From: Undibacterium parvum
Lineage (GTDB): Bacteria; Pseudomonadota; Gammaproteobacteria; Burkholderiales; Burkholderiaceae_D
Length of the DNA stretch: 64,000 nucleotides
Direction of reading: 5' to 3'
Assembly: GCF_003955735.1 (NCBI RefSeq)
Contig: NZ_CP034464.1
Location: 1,426,001 to 1,490,000, forward strand
The position numbers and the translations under genes are program-made. Numbering within the stretch: position 1 is the first letter of the stretch; each line of letters opens with the position of its first letter. Below are positions 16,302 through 26,515 of the stretch, piece after piece. Under the pieces are notes generated by a model. It did no database searches and was not told the origin of the DNA. It saw nothing but the letters and a program-made list of their open reading frames with translations.

Positions 16302-17477
16302 ATGAAAGCCGTATTCGACAAACGCATCATCTGGGGTCTGCTGGCGACGCTGCCACTGATAGGCGTTTTGCTGTTTTCCAGCAAAAAAGCCGAGACCGCC
16401 GATGCAGCCCAAGCTCAGGCAGGCAATGCCGCCTTAACTGTCACTGTCTCAGTCCCCCTCAGTAGCAGCTGGAATACCAGCCTGACTGCCAGCGGCGGTG
16501 TGGCGGCATGGCAAGAGGCCATCATAGGTAGCGAACTCAATGGCGTGCGGCTGCAAGAATTATTGGTGCAAGTCGGTGATCAGGTGAAACGTGGCCAATT
16601 GCTCGCCACTTTCTCCAACGAGATACTCAGCACCGAGCAGGCACAGCAAAGTGCCGCTCTGGCCGAGGCCGAAGCGATTTTTGCTGAAGCCAATAGCAAC
16701 GCCAGACGCGCCATGCAATTGAAAGAAAGCGGCTCACTCAGCGACCAGCAAATCAATCAATACGCGACCGCCAGAAACACTGCGGCGGCGCGGGTTTCAG
16801 CGGCCAAAGCCAGCCTGCAAGCGGCCACAGTCAGGCTGCAACATGCACGAATACTGGCTCCCGACGATGGCATTATCTCGGCGCGCAGCGCCACGGTAGG
16901 TGCGGTACCGCAATATGGTCAGGAATTATTTCGGCTGATACGCCAGAGCAAACTGGAATGGCGCCCCGAGCTCAGTGCCGATGAGAGCATGCGCCTGAAT
17001 GCAGGACAAGCCGTCAGCGTTTTTAATGGCGATGCTGAGCCTATCAAGGGAAAACTCAGAATACTCGCGCCCACACTTGATCCGCACACCCGCAAGGCTT
17101 TGGCCTACGTCGATCTGGAGCCAGCCGCCAACAGCAAGCTTAGACCAGGGATGTTTGTCAAAGGCGAATTTTTTATGGGTGAGAGCATGGCGCTGTCGGT
17201 GCCTAGTAGTGCGGTGCTGATGCGCGACGGTTACGCCAGCGTGTTCGTATTGGAAAACGCCAACAAAGTAAAACAAGTGCGTGTCAGCACAGGTCGCATA
17301 CAACAGGGCCGCATAGAAATTACCAAGGGCCTGAGCACTAGCGCCAAAGTGGTCGATAGTGGCGCCGGCTTTTTGGGCGACGGCGATACCGTCAAATTAG
17401 TCAGCGCCCAAACTAGTACTAGCCAAAACTCCGGCAAAGAAAAGAGCGGCAGTATTAAGGCGGCCTCAGGAAAATGA
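16302..17477 (+). CDS. RND efflux periplasmic adaptor (membrane fusion protein)
   Basis: A 391-residue HlyD/AcrA-type adaptor. It has an uncleaved or cleavable N-terminal hydrophobic segment (residues 9-25), a lipoyl half-motif VQVGDQVKRGQLLATF, an alpha-helical hairpin (about 105-180), the second lipoyl half (ARILAPDDGIISARSATVGAV), then beta-barrel and membrane-proximal domains. It couples the inner-membrane pump to the outer-membrane channel encoded by the flanking genes. There is a 104-bp gap to the upstream channel gene and only 1 bp between its stop and the pump ATG, so tight translational coupling with the pump is likely. No regulator is adjacent. Confidence 0.93.
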   Translation: MKAVFDKRIIWGLLATLPLIGVLLFSSKKAETADAAQAQAGNAALTVTVSVPLSSSWNTSLTASGGVAAWQEAIIGSELNGVRLQELLVQVGDQVKRGQLLATFSNEILSTEQAQQSAALAEAEAIFAEANSNARRAMQLKESGSLSDQQINQYATARNTAAARVSAAKASLQAATVRLQHARILAPDDGIISARSATVGAVPQYGQELFRLIRQSKLEWRPELSADESMRLNAGQAVSVFNGDAEPIKGKLRILAPTLDPHTRKALAYVDLEPAANSKLRPGMFVKGEFFMGESMALSVPSSAVLMRDGYASVFVLENANKVKQVRVSTGRIQQGRIEITKGLSTSAKVVDSGAGFLGDGDTVKLVSAQTSTSQNSGKEKSGSIKAASGK

Positions 17478-17478
17478 C

Positions 17479-20400
17479 ATGATCAATTTTTCTTCCTGGT
17501 CGATCAAGACACCGATCCCCGCCCTGCTGTTATTTATCTTGCTGTCGCTGGCAGGCTTAACTGCCTTCCACAAGATGAAGGTGCAGGATTTCCCTGACAT
17601 CGATCTGCCCATGGTGACGGTGGCCACTGCGCTACCCGGCGCGGCACCGGCCCAGATAGAAAGCGAGATCACGCGCAAACTTGAGAATGCCTTTGGCACG
17701 CTGCAAGGCGTCAAACACATCTATTCCACGGTGCAAGATGGGCTCTCGATTACCACCGTTGAGTTCGTCATGGAGAAACCCGTCAACGAAGCCATGGAAG
17801 ACGTGCGCAATGCGGTCAGCACCGTTAGAGGTGAGCTACCGGGAGACACCAAAGACCCTATCATCAGCAAAATAGAATTTTCCGGTGTGCCGTTTTTGGT
17901 CTACACGGTCGCCTCCAGTAAACTCGATGAAGAAGGCCTGTCCTGGTTAGTCGATAATCAAGTCACCAAGGCTTTGATGTCGGTACCGGGCTTGGGTAAA
18001 GTCGTCAGAGTAGGTGGTGTCAATCGCGAGATACGAGTAGAACTCGATAGCGAAAAAATGGCAGGCTTAAATGTCTCGGCCGCCGAAATTTCGCGCTTAC
18101 TTCCGCAGATACAGCGCGATGCCTCCGGCGGGCGCAGCACTGTCGGCAATACCGAGCAAGCGATACGCACACTGGCAGGCGCCAGTGACGCAGAACAATT
18201 GGGGCAGCTAGAATTAGCGCTCAATGATGGCCGCAGACTACAACTAAGACAGATTGCCAAGGTGCTCGACACCGTGGCGGAGCGCCGCTCGATTGCCCTG
18301 CTCGATGGTAAGCCCGTGGTTGGGTTTGAACTCACACGCAGCCGTGGTTCTAGCGAAATCACCGTCGCCAACGGCGTCCACCAGGCACTCAAAAAACTGC
18401 AATTAAGCCATCCCGATGTCAAGCTAGATGAAGCCTACAATATGGTCGATCCGGTTCAGGAATCCTTCAGCGGCTCCATGTACGTGTTGATAGAAGGTGC
18501 GCTGCTGGCAGTATTGGTGGTCTGGTGGTTTTTACGCGACTGGCGCGCCACGCTGGTCTCGGCGGCAGCCCTGCCGCTGTCCGTGATCCCTACCTTTTTA
18601 GGCATGTATCTATTCGACTTCACGCTCAACACCATTACCCTGTTGGCACTAGCTCTGGTGGTTGGGATCTTGGTAGATGACGCCATCGTCGAAATCGAAA
18701 ACATCGTGCGCCATCTGCGCATGGGCAAGACACCGTATCAGGCAGCGATGGAAGCGGCCGATGAGATCGGGCTGGCGGTGATCGCCACCACCTTCACGCT
18801 GGTGGCAGTGTTCTTGCCTACCGCTTTCATGAGCGGCATAGTCGGTAAATTTTTTAAGCAATTTGGTTGGACTGCGGCCATGGCAGTGATGACCTCATTA
18901 GTGGTAGCGCGTTTGCTGACCCCGATGATGGCGGCCTATTTGCTTAAACCGATACTGCATGAGACTAGCGACGGCAAGATCATGCAGCAGTATATGCGTT
19001 TAGCCAAATGGTGTCTGGAGCACAGACTGATGACCAGCATTTTGGCAGGGCTATTTTTCTTTGGCTCACTAGCGCTGGTGCCGCTACTCCCTACCGGTTT
19101 TATCCCGCCCGACAATCGCTCGCAAACCGTGGTCAGATTAGAACTGGCACCGGGCGCGCGTTTTGACGACAGTATGGCAATGGCTGAGCAGGCCAGTAAG
19201 ATACTCAAACAGCGCAGCGACATCAGCAAAATTTACACCACCATAGGCAGCGGCAATGCTGGCTCCGACCCCTTTGCACCGGGTGGAAATAGCAGCGTGA
19301 ATAAAGTTAATCTCACACTCACCCTGCTGCCGCGTTCGCAGCGTGCCGCCACCAAGAGCGAGATAGAAAACCAATTAAGACAAGCTCTGCAAGTCTTGCC
19401 CGGGGTGCGTATCACCATAGGCATAGGCAATGCCGGCGAAAAATTTCAGCTGGTCTTGACCGGCGAAAATCCCGACACTTTAAGCAGTGCCGCCGAAGCG
19501 GTGCAACGCGATCTGCGTACCTTGCCAGGGATAGGCGCGATCAACTCCAGTGCTAGTCTGCTGCGCCCCGAAGTCATCATCAAACCCGATCTGGCGAAAG
19601 CGGCCGACCTGGGAGTGAGCACCAGCGCGATTGCCGACGCCATACGCATCGCCAGCATAGGCGATTTTGATACCAGCCTGGCCAAGCTCAATCTACCGGA
19701 ACGGCAACTCCCTATCGTGGTCAGATTTGCGGAAAACGCGCGTAGCGATCTGGCGCAATTGGCGCGCCTCAATGTCGCCGGAAAAAACGGCGATGTCATG
19801 CTGGGTCAGGTGGCCAATCTTAGTCTGGGCAGCGGCCCCACTCAAATCAGTCGCATGGATAGATCGCGCAACGTCAGCTTTGACATAGAATTGAATGGCA
19901 AAACTCTGGGTGAAGTGAGCGACGCCGCCGACCGCCTGCCCAGCCTGAAAAATCTACCGGCCGGTATCGTCCGGCGCGAAGTGGGCGATGCCGAAGAGAT
20001 GAAATCGCTGTTCGCCAGTTTTGGTTTAGCCATGTTCACCGGTGTCTTATGCATCTACATGGTGTTGGTGTTGCTGTTCCATGATTTCATGCAGCCGGTC
20101 ACGATTTTGGCCGCGCTACCACTCTCTATCGGCGGCGCCTTCATCGCCTTACTGGTCACCGGCAGCGCCTTCTCCATGCCTTCGCTCATCGGTCTGATCA
20201 TGTTGATGGGGATAGCCACCAAAAATTCTATCTTGCTGGTCGAATATGCGATCGTGGCAAGGCATGGCGGCATGTCACGCAAAGCGGCCTTACTAGACGC
20301 CGGCCATAAACGCGCTCGGCCGATAGTCATGACCACCATCGCCATGGGTGCCGGTATGCTACCGATCGCACTCGGCATAGGCATAGACCCTAGCTTCAGA

Positions 20401-20535
20401 GCGCCGATGGCGATCTCGGTGATAGGCGGCCTGATCACCTCCACCTTCCTCTCGCTACTGGTAGTGCCGGTGGTGTTTACCTACGTCGATGACCTGGTGC
20501 AAAAATTTCTAAAAAAACCGAATAAGGCGCATTAA
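17479..20535 (+). CDS. RND efflux pump, HAE1-like inner-membrane permease
   Basis: A 1018-residue resistance-nodulation-division permease with the expected two sets of six helices and two large periplasmic loops. Helix 4 holds the proton-relay acidic pair in GILVDDAIVEIENIVRHL, and helix 10/11 has GIATKNSILLVEYAI. The spacing and absence of CzcA-type metal signatures point to organic solutes or drugs (HAE1-like). Together with the channel and adaptor upstream it would form a complete tripartite exporter using proton motive force. Substrates cannot be deduced. Confidence 0.93.
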   Translation: MINFSSWSIKTPIPALLLFILLSLAGLTAFHKMKVQDFPDIDLPMVTVATALPGAAPAQIESEITRKLENAFGTLQGVKHIYSTVQDGLSITTVEFVMEKPVNEAMEDVRNAVSTVRGELPGDTKDPIISKIEFSGVPFLVYTVASSKLDEEGLSWLVDNQVTKALMSVPGLGKVVRVGGVNREIRVELDSEKMAGLNVSAAEISRLLPQIQRDASGGRSTVGNTEQAIRTLAGASDAEQLGQLELALNDGRRLQLRQIAKVLDTVAERRSIALLDGKPVVGFELTRSRGSSEITVANGVHQALKKLQLSHPDVKLDEAYNMVDPVQESFSGSMYVLIEGALLAVLVVWWFLRDWRATLVSAAALPLSVIPTFLGMYLFDFTLNTITLLALALVVGILVDDAIVEIENIVRHLRMGKTPYQAAMEAADEIGLAVIATTFTLVAVFLPTAFMSGIVGKFFKQFGWTAAMAVMTSLVVARLLTPMMAAYLLKPILHETSDGKIMQQYMRLAKWCLEHRLMTSILAGLFFFGSLALVPLLPTGFIPPDNRSQTVVRLELAPGARFDDSMAMAEQASKILKQRSDISKIYTTIGSGNAGSDPFAPGGNSSVNKVNLTLTLLPRSQRAATKSEIENQLRQALQVLPGVRITIGIGNAGEKFQLVLTGENPDTLSSAAEAVQRDLRTLPGIGAINSSASLLRPEVIIKPDLAKAADLGVSTSAIADAIRIASIGDFDTSLAKLNLPERQLPIVVRFAENARSDLAQLARLNVAGKNGDVMLGQVANLSLGSGPTQISRMDRSRNVSFDIELNGKTLGEVSDAADRLPSLKNLPAGIVRREVGDAEEMKSLFASFGLAMFTGVLCIYMVLVLLFHDFMQPVTILAALPLSIGGAFIALLVTGSAFSMPSLIGLIMLMGIATKNSILLVEYAIVARHGGMSRKAALLDAGHKRARPIVMTTIAMGAGMLPIALGIGIDPSFRAPMAISVIGGLITSTFLSLLVVPVVFTYVDDLVQKFLKKPNKAH

Positions 20536-20612
20536 GGTACATCACCAAATGCAGCCTATCGTGAGCCAGGAACACGCGCCCACACAGTTTTTAAATAGCC
20601 ACTAGCCCAACG

Positions 20613-20669
20613 CGCATATTCCATGCGCCTTACCGAGCACACAGCCTGAAGACCCGCATGGAATATGCG
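20613..20669. repeat. 57-bp palindromic repeat, copy R6
   Basis: Good copy (CGCATATTCCATGCGC ... CGCATGGAATATGCG) downstream of the RND operon and 16 bp from the left end of the IS30 element. Confidence 0.85.
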
Positions 20670-20684
20670 CCTTAGGCCTATGCT

Positions 20685-21742
20685 GCGAATTCAAGTTCGA
20701 AATGCGACGGAATTAGGTGTTAAATTAAATAGTACTTCATGTGGCGTTTTGTAGCCTAAAGTTTTTCTGGGGCGATGATTCAGGCGGTCTTCAATGTGTT
20801 GAATGCGCGCCCTGGAAAGTGTCTTCAGACGCATTCTTTTTGGTATGTATTGACGGATCAAACCATTGGTATTTTCATTGCGGGAGCGCTGCCGAGGGCG
20901 ACCAGGATCGGCAAAGAAGACCGGTAAGCCCATGTCTTTAAAGTGCGCAAATTCACAGCCATTATCTAAGGTCAGTGAAAGGGCGGGCAATCCATTGAGT
21001 TCTTTTCCAACCGCAGCGGCAACAAGGATGGCCGTCTTTTGCAAGACGGGCGAGATTTTGGTGTACAAGCTTTTGCGTTCGACCAAGGTGAGTAGGCAGT
21101 GATGATGTGACTGTCCGCGGATGGTGTCGCCCTCCCAGTGACCGGCAATCTCTCTTGCCAGCGCGTCTTTGGGACGCTGTCGAATACTCTTGCGACCGGC
21201 CGGATAGCTAGATTTGGCGGGCTTCCAGACCTTGGCAAGCTGATAGCGACGTAGTTTTTTATTCAAAGCACTCTTGGTACGCCGGATCCAGTTGTAGATC
21301 GTTTGGTGACTGATAGACCAATTCTCTTCGCTGCCAGCAATCCGCAAACGTGCACTAATTTCGTCTGGAGACCATTCCTGATTTAATAAATGACGTACCA
21401 GTGGCCATATTTCTTTGGACTTCGTTGGATGATTGGCTGCGCTTTTGGCAATGCGTTTAAGCGCTCTTTCATTGGACGCGAGGGCGTTGTATTTTTGATT
21501 TACTTTGCCTCGCTTGATCTCGCGATAAATGGTCGAACGATCTACCCCAACTGCTGTGGCAATCTTGCTTACGCTGGTTTTTGACGCTAGCAGGCGTTCA
21601 ATTTGCGAGCGCTGTTTAGCTCTGAGGTGAGTAAATTCCATTGCGATTTCCTTGGGTTAAGAACAATACAAAGGTACTCCTGTAACGAGTAAAATCTTTG
21701 TATTTCTATCCTTATGCCGTCGCAATTCGAACTTTAATTCGC
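20685..21742 (-). mobile_element. IS30-family insertion sequence
   Basis: A 1058-bp element with imperfect terminal inverted repeats of about 32 bp (left GCGAATTCAAGTTCGA..., right complement GCGAATTAAAGTTCGA...; both continue into TGCGACGG and end AGG). It holds one intact transposase gene. I see no convincing target duplication in the flanks. It lies between the RND operon and a Sel1 gene. Confidence 0.85.
20691..21641 (-). CDS. IS30-family transposase
   Basis: A 316-residue intact transposase. The N-terminal helix-turn-helix (KIATAVGVDRSTIYREIKRG) is the IS30 DNA-binding signature. The DDE catalytic residues are visible as GHWEGDTI (Asp), LTLDNGCEF (Asp) and RSRNENTNGLIRQYIPK (Glu). Length and motif order match IS30 family members, which move by a copy-paste route through joined-end intermediates. 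The ORF fills the element between the inverted repeats. No frameshift is seen, so it may be active. Confidence 0.95.
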   Translation of the reverse strand: MEFTHLRAKQRSQIERLLASKTSVSKIATAVGVDRSTIYREIKRGKVNQKYNALASNERALKRIAKSAANHPTKSKEIWPLVRHLLNQEWSPDEISARLRIAGSEENWSISHQTIYNWIRRTKSALNKKLRRYQLAKVWKPAKSSYPAGRKSIRQRPKDALAREIAGHWEGDTIRGQSHHHCLLTLVERKSLYTKISPVLQKTAILVAAAVGKELNGLPALSLTLDNGCEFAHFKDMGLPVFFADPGRPRQRSRNENTNGLIRQYIPKRMRLKTLSRARIQHIEDRLNHRPRKTLGYKTPHEVLFNLTPNSVAFRT

Positions 21743-21838
21743 ATATGCCCGTTACATCAATTGCGGCGATTCCGCACACAAACTCCTAGCACCAAACATC
21801 TGCCAGCCAAGCGCAAGTTCAAACAAAAATAAAACGGC

Positions 21839-22627
21839 TCATTGATAACGGTTCCAGCGCAAACTTCTTTCGTCATTGGCTTCCTTGATTAAATGACGTG
21901 CCGCCAGAGCGTTTTCGCCCGCTTGATCCTGATTCGCTGTCAGGCTTAAGGCCAGCTCGTGTATCGCCACCGGATAATCGCCTTCGGCCGATTTTTCCAA
22001 CCATTTTTGTGTCAGGTCAGCATTCTTTGCGACGCCCTCACCGACTGCGTAGGCATTGGATAATAAAAACATGGCTTGCGCATTGCCAGCCTCACTGGCC
22101 TGCTGCAAATAGTGCACCGAGAGCGCCAGATCGAGGGGGGCGCCTTCACCATACTTAGCCATTCTGGCCAACATGAAACTGGCTTTGGTGTTTTCTTGCA
22201 TGGCCGCTGCCGCATACCATTTCCAGGCTAGCGCATAGTTTTGCGGCACGCCTAGTTTTGCCTTGTAATGCGCCTCGGCCAAGACAAATTGTGCCTCGTT
22301 ATCTCCGGCCAGCGCGGCTTTATTTAGCCAGCTAACAGCCTGTGGCAGATCAGTGCCGGCGCTGGCTAATACCAGGCCCAATTCGCGTTGCGCCGCTGGC
22401 ATACCTTGTTGCGCCCACTGCGACAAACTCGCCATGGAGGCGGGAGTCTGGGCATTGATGGCGAGTACTCCCGCGCTTTCAATTTGTGCCGAAGTTGGTG
22501 TCGGGCTAGCATTGAAATAGGTTATTGAGGCAAAGCCCAGACCGCAAGCTAACAGCAACATGCTGACAAACGAAAAAATCAAGGATGGACGTGCTCTTAA
22601 AAAAAATTTGCGGTAGTTCAATTTCAT
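21839..22627 (-). CDS. Membrane-anchored Sel1-repeat protein
   Basis: A 262-residue protein with an N-terminal membrane segment (residues about 15-38) and then Sel1-like TPR repeats: A..EL.LVLA..GTDLPQAVSWLNKAALAGDNEAQF, followed by YALAWKWYAAAAMQENTKASF, LALSVHYLQQASEAGNAQAMF and ADLTQKWLEKSAEGDYPVA. It is probably anchored in the inner membrane with the repeats in the periplasm. Sel1 proteins are scaffolds or adaptors; no specific partner can be named. It is downstream, same strand, of the 5'-nucleotidase-like gene with a 91-bp gap. Confidence 0.82.
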   Translation of the reverse strand: MKLNYRKFFLRARPSLIFSFVSMLLLACGLGFASITYFNASPTPTSAQIESAGVLAINAQTPASMASLSQWAQQGMPAAQRELGLVLASAGTDLPQAVSWLNKAALAGDNEAQFVLAEAHYKAKLGVPQNYALAWKWYAAAAMQENTKASFMLARMAKYGEGAPLDLALSVHYLQQASEAGNAQAMFLLSNAYAVGEGVAKNADLTQKWLEKSAEGDYPVAIHELALSLTANQDQAGENALAARHLIKEANDERSLRWNRYQ

Positions 22628-22718
22628 CTTCTTTAAAGAAAAATGCTACTTCCAGCATCGGAAGTAGCATCAAATCAAGGTATTAATTCAAGACATAAAT
22701 TCTGCGAAAATCGTGAAT

Positions 22719-24794
22719 TTACTGACTCAAATCTATTGAATATTTTGCGAATCCGCTAGCATCCAAACTGCCTTCTGCCTTCACGCGCGTCAAACCCAGA
22801 TTTTGCGCTACGCTTAATTTACCCGGCGCAGAACGTAAAATCACCGGGCCTTGCGTCGTCACTTTGACGAAGCTCCAGCTCTGCGCAGTACCATTCGCCG
22901 CAGCAGTAATCTTGCCCTGTTTTTTTAGGAAATTACTCACCACCGCTTGGCTGGCATCGGGCGACTTGATGATGGTTTTACTACCGTCTATGCCCGGCAC
23001 TTTGCCACCGCCACCGGCACGATAATCATTGGTGGCAACGATGAAGTCATCGCTGTCAGCGATAGCCTTGCCCAGGTAGCTCAAATTGGCGATGCGGCTG
23101 CCGACTGCTTTGGTGACATCAATCTGGTACTTCAATGCATTGTTCTCGGCATAGAACACATCGTAGTTAAAAATAAAAGCGTAAGACGGTACCAGGTCTT
23201 GCTCGGTCGTCACAGCGGGGTCGATTTTTCCAAATTGTCCGGCTGCTGCTTCCAGCCAGTTTTTCAAATCCGAACCTTTGATCTTTACCGCTTGCAGATT
23301 GTTATTTCCATACAAATACAAGTCACCCGGGTTACGCACTTGCAAGCCAAATGGCGTGGCCACTGTCGCAGTAGGGGCCACATCAGTAAAATCTGTAGGG
23401 CCATTGCGACCAGCTTTAAACGGTGCGCTGCAAGAGATCACAGGGATAGATTTATAACTTGCGATGGTGGCGTCGGTTGAGGCAGCGATAAAACTTTTTA
23501 CGTAATCGATCTGCGCCTGATTCACGATCTGGATCGCGCTGACATCGCCGACCAAAGCGAAGAAGGCCGACATTTCAAAATCTGTCGTCGTGCCTAAGGC
23601 TTGCGTGGCATACGCCAGCGTTGCCTTATGCTCGGCATCGACCAGCGGCGCGATACTAGGATCAGCCGCCACGATGCTAGTGCCATCGGTATATTTAAAA
23701 CCGCGCGCCTCAACCTTGGTTTTATCTTTTTGCACCACCCATTTACCGGACTGGTAAATCAGCGTCATCTGGATAATCCCCAGACGACGGCCCCAGCTTT
23801 GCGCCATCACGGCAGGGACACCGTTGACGAAGCCGTTGATGGGATCTACCTGAGCGGGCGGCAACGTGCTCAGCGCACCATCCAGTGCTGGGCCGTTAGT
23901 TTCTTTCGCCTTAGGGAAAATCAAATGCGCATGACCTAGCATCAGTGCATCAATGCCGGTGCTGGCCAGATGCAGGCTGCCGTTTTCCATCTTAGGGCTA
24001 TACGGCGAAGCATCCAGACCGCCATGCGAGAGCGCCACGATCAAGTCGGCACCTTTGCTGCGTAACTCAGGCACATACTTGAGCGCAGACTCCTGCACCC
24101 CATTCACCATGACTTTTCCAGCCAGGTGTTTTTGATCCCAATCCATCACTTGCGGCGGTACAAAACCCATGATGCCGACATTGAGTTGCACGTTCATGCT
24201 AGTGCCGTCCGGCTTAGTGGCAGTGAATTGCTTAGGCAGTATCGAGTAAGGATTGAAGATGGGCTTCTGGCTAGTGACACCGACCACGTTCGACAGCACC
24301 ACAGGGAAATTCGGTGCGCCACAATTGGCGCCCTTTTGTACGCCCTCAACACCAAAATCGGTGTTGGTGATCTGGCTCAGGAAATTTAAGCCGTAATTAA
24401 ATTCATGGTTACCGACGCCTGCGCCATCGTATTTCAGCGCGTTCATGACCTTGTGTACCGCCAGCGTGCCGCTGCAAGTGACAGGCGCGGCGACCGCTTG
24501 ATAATCGCCCAGCAAAGTGCCTTGAATCACGTCGCCGTCATCGAGCAAAACGTTATTTGGATTTTCGGCGCGGGCCGCGCTGATCAAGGTGGCAGTACGT
24601 TCCAGACCTAAGCTGGTATCGGCTTTCAAGCCGTAATAATCATAACTCAGGATGTTTTGATGGAGGTCGGTGGTTTCCAGCAAAGCCACCTTCAGGATGG
24701 TGCCTTCTGGCACCGCATTCGGGTCTTCCGAGGTCTTACCACATCCGGCCAGGCTGATGATAGCCAAGGCCGACAAATACATTTTTTGTTTCAT
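22719..24794 (-). CDS. cpdB: 2',3'-cyclic-nucleotide 2'-phosphodiesterase/5'-nucleotidase, lipoprotein
   Basis: A protein of about 691 residues of the UshA/CpdB calcineurin-like family. The start at 24794 gives a lipoprotein signal ending LAGC (Cys18); an in-frame start at 24824 would bury it. Metal-site motifs are TTDLHQN (Asp43, His45), DDGDVIQG, GNHEFNYG and LSHGGLD, with GHAH nearby. A C-terminal nucleotide-binding domain follows, ending in the conserved NDYRAGGGG.  It should hydrolyse 2',3'-cyclic nucleotides and 3'-nucleotides outside the inner membrane for nucleoside or phosphate salvage. CpdB rather than UshA is chosen by length and the ETTDLHQN start motif. Confidence 0.88.
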   Translation of the reverse strand: MKQKMYLSALAIISLAGCGKTSEDPNAVPEGTILKVALLETTDLHQNILSYDYYGLKADTSLGLERTATLISAARAENPNNVLLDDGDVIQGTLLGDYQAVAAPVTCSGTLAVHKVMNALKYDGAGVGNHEFNYGLNFLSQITNTDFGVEGVQKGANCGAPNFPVVLSNVVGVTSQKPIFNPYSILPKQFTATKPDGTSMNVQLNVGIMGFVPPQVMDWDQKHLAGKVMVNGVQESALKYVPELRSKGADLIVALSHGGLDASPYSPKMENGSLHLASTGIDALMLGHAHLIFPKAKETNGPALDGALSTLPPAQVDPINGFVNGVPAVMAQSWGRRLGIIQMTLIYQSGKWVVQKDKTKVEARGFKYTDGTSIVAADPSIAPLVDAEHKATLAYATQALGTTTDFEMSAFFALVGDVSAIQIVNQAQIDYVKSFIAASTDATIASYKSIPVISCSAPFKAGRNGPTDFTDVAPTATVATPFGLQVRNPGDLYLYGNNNLQAVKIKGSDLKNWLEAAAGQFGKIDPAVTTEQDLVPSYAFIFNYDVFYAENNALKYQIDVTKAVGSRIANLSYLGKAIADSDDFIVATNDYRAGGGGKVPGIDGSKTIIKSPDASQAVVSNFLKKQGKITAAANGTAQSWSFVKVTTQGPVILRSAPGKLSVAQNLGLTRVKAEGSLDASGFAKYSIDLSQ

Positions 24795-25001
24795 TATTAT
24801 TCCGGAGCAGAGAGCGCTAAGCATGATTAATCGAGAAATTCAGACACGAAAACGAGGCGAGCAACAGCCCGCCTACTTTCGCATTTGTAGAATTATCAAC
24901 ATTAATTATGTCGGGAGTATGACGAAACAGAATAGTTAGGCGCTCAATCGGTCACGATGGGCTTGATACGCTGCGTCATTGCTGCCAGGGAAGGCGCAGC
25001 G

Positions 25002-25012
25002 CCCCCCCCCCC
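25002..25012 (+). repeat. C11 homopolymer
   Basis: Eleven consecutive C bases 15 bp beyond the stop of the MATE gene. Prone to slippage, or to sequencing error, but outside any coding frame. Confidence 0.8.
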
Positions 25013-25027
25013 AGTTCACATCAACAG

Positions 25028-26389
25028 TTAAGCAGCTGCAGCCGCCGCCGCATCGCGTTCCAGTTTACCCAGTACGTGAAAACAGAGCCAGACGCCGGCT
25101 ACGCCAAAAAACACTACGCCCAGGCCGTAGCCAGCCAGTACGCCGATGGCGCCATACCAGTGGCTGCCTAACCAGACGAAGGGGATCACGCCCAAGGTAG
25201 AACGGCCCCAGTTCAGCATGGTTGAATACAGCGGATAGCCGAGATTATTGAAAGCCGCATTGGCCACGAACAGACAGCCGTTAAACAGAAAGCTGCCAGC
25301 CACAAACAGGCAAAAGAACACGATGATCTCGCGTCCCAGATCGAGCGCACCAAAAGCGCTGGCGATGTGGCTGCCAGCCAGCGCCAGCAAGGCCCACATC
25401 ACACAGACATAGATCAGGGTAAACTTCAGGCTGTCGCGCATGGTAGAGCGCAATCTATCGTAGCGTTTCGCGCCCAGATTTTGCCCCAGGATAGGGCCGA
25501 CCGCGCCGGACAGCGCAAACAGGCCAGCGAACGCCACCGGGATCAAACGCCCCACCACCGCCCAGCCAGCCACCGCGTTATCACCATATTTGGCAATCGC
25601 TGCGGTCACCGCGGCATTGCCAACCGGGGTTGCTACCTGGGTCAAAATCGCCGGGATGCCGATCGCAAAAAACGGTTTAAGCCCCTGCATGAAAGCGGTG
25701 CGACTTGGCCGGGCATACAGGTGGTGGATAGTGAATACGCCATGCAGGCCTATGCTAATCAAGACCATGCGGGCGCAAATATTGGCGTAAGCGGCACCAT
25801 CCAGACCGAGCCCGAAGCCAAAAATAAACAGGGGGTCAAGCACTGCGGTGGCTGCCGCCGCACCGAGCGTCACATACATCGCGCGCTTAGCGTCACCGAC
25901 TGCGCGCAGCAAGGCGCTCAGGCACATGCCCAGCGCCAGCAAGGGGATAGACGGCAACACCATGGCGCAAAAGCGCTGCGCCAGTCGCGCCGTTTCACCC
26001 TGCGCGCCCAGCATCTGCAACAGAGCAGGCATCAAGGGGTAAGTGAGTAAAGTGAGCAGCAAACTGAGCGCGCCTATGATGAGTAGCGCCGTGCCGGCTA
26101 ATTGTTTCGCGGCGGCCAGGCCACCGGCACCGATCGCGCGCGACACCAGGGCGGTGGCGGCGATGGTCAAACCGATCGCAATCGAGGTGTGGAAAAACAG
26201 CAAAGTGCTGGCATAGCCGATTGCCGCTGCCAATTCTTGTTGGCCTAGTTGCGAGATATAAAACAGATTTAAGACATCGACCAGAAACACCGCGATCAAG
26301 CCTATGGAACTGGTGGCAGTCATGGTGACGACGTGACGCATGGTCGAGCCAGTGGTAAATTTTCCGACGATCGCTTGCTGGGTAGCCAT
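25028..26389 (-). CDS. MATE-family efflux transporter
   Basis: A 453-residue, twelve-helix transporter of the MATE (NorM/DinF) superfamily. Two homologous halves are visible: the first with FLVDVLNLFYISQLGQQELAAAIGYAS and SRAIGAG, the second with GAVGPILGQNLGAKRYDRLR. The length is typical and the ATG at 26389 is the obvious start. It should export cationic drugs or metabolites using sodium or proton gradients. The C-terminus ends in an Ala run (DAAAAAAA). It stands alone, with repeats upstream and a divergent promoter region not evident. Confidence 0.92.
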   Translation of the reverse strand: MATQQAIVGKFTTGSTMRHVVTMTATSSIGLIAVFLVDVLNLFYISQLGQQELAAAIGYASTLLFFHTSIAIGLTIAATALVSRAIGAGGLAAAKQLAGTALLIIGALSLLLTLLTYPLMPALLQMLGAQGETARLAQRFCAMVLPSIPLLALGMCLSALLRAVGDAKRAMYVTLGAAAATAVLDPLFIFGFGLGLDGAAYANICARMVLISIGLHGVFTIHHLYARPSRTAFMQGLKPFFAIGIPAILTQVATPVGNAAVTAAIAKYGDNAVAGWAVVGRLIPVAFAGLFALSGAVGPILGQNLGAKRYDRLRSTMRDSLKFTLIYVCVMWALLALAGSHIASAFGALDLGREIIVFFCLFVAGSFLFNGCLFVANAAFNNLGYPLYSTMLNWGRSTLGVIPFVWLGSHWYGAIGVLAGYGLGVVFFGVAGVWLCFHVLGKLERDAAAAAAA

Positions 26390-26515
26390 ATTGTTCGATT
26401 CTTGAAGTCTTGCGGGCGGTGAAAAAACGAGTGCGCCATTTTCACCGCTTTTGGCAATTCTTGCTGAGAACTTTGATTTCGCTGTGCTGTACGGGGCGAA
26501 CTAGCGAATTGCTAT

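Noticed and set aside
20685..21742. Target-site duplication of the IS30 element
   Set aside because: The flanks (TGCT and ATAT) do not share a convincing short direct repeat, so none was annotated.
25002..25012. Possible phase-variable C-tract
   Set aside because: The C11 tract lies after the MATE stop and outside any gene, so slippage would not switch a reading frame. It may also be sequencing noise.
25367..26050. A 227-residue open frame antisense to the MATE gene
   Set aside because: It is a shadow of a strong MATE gene; its translation is rich in Arg, His and Gln with no domain.
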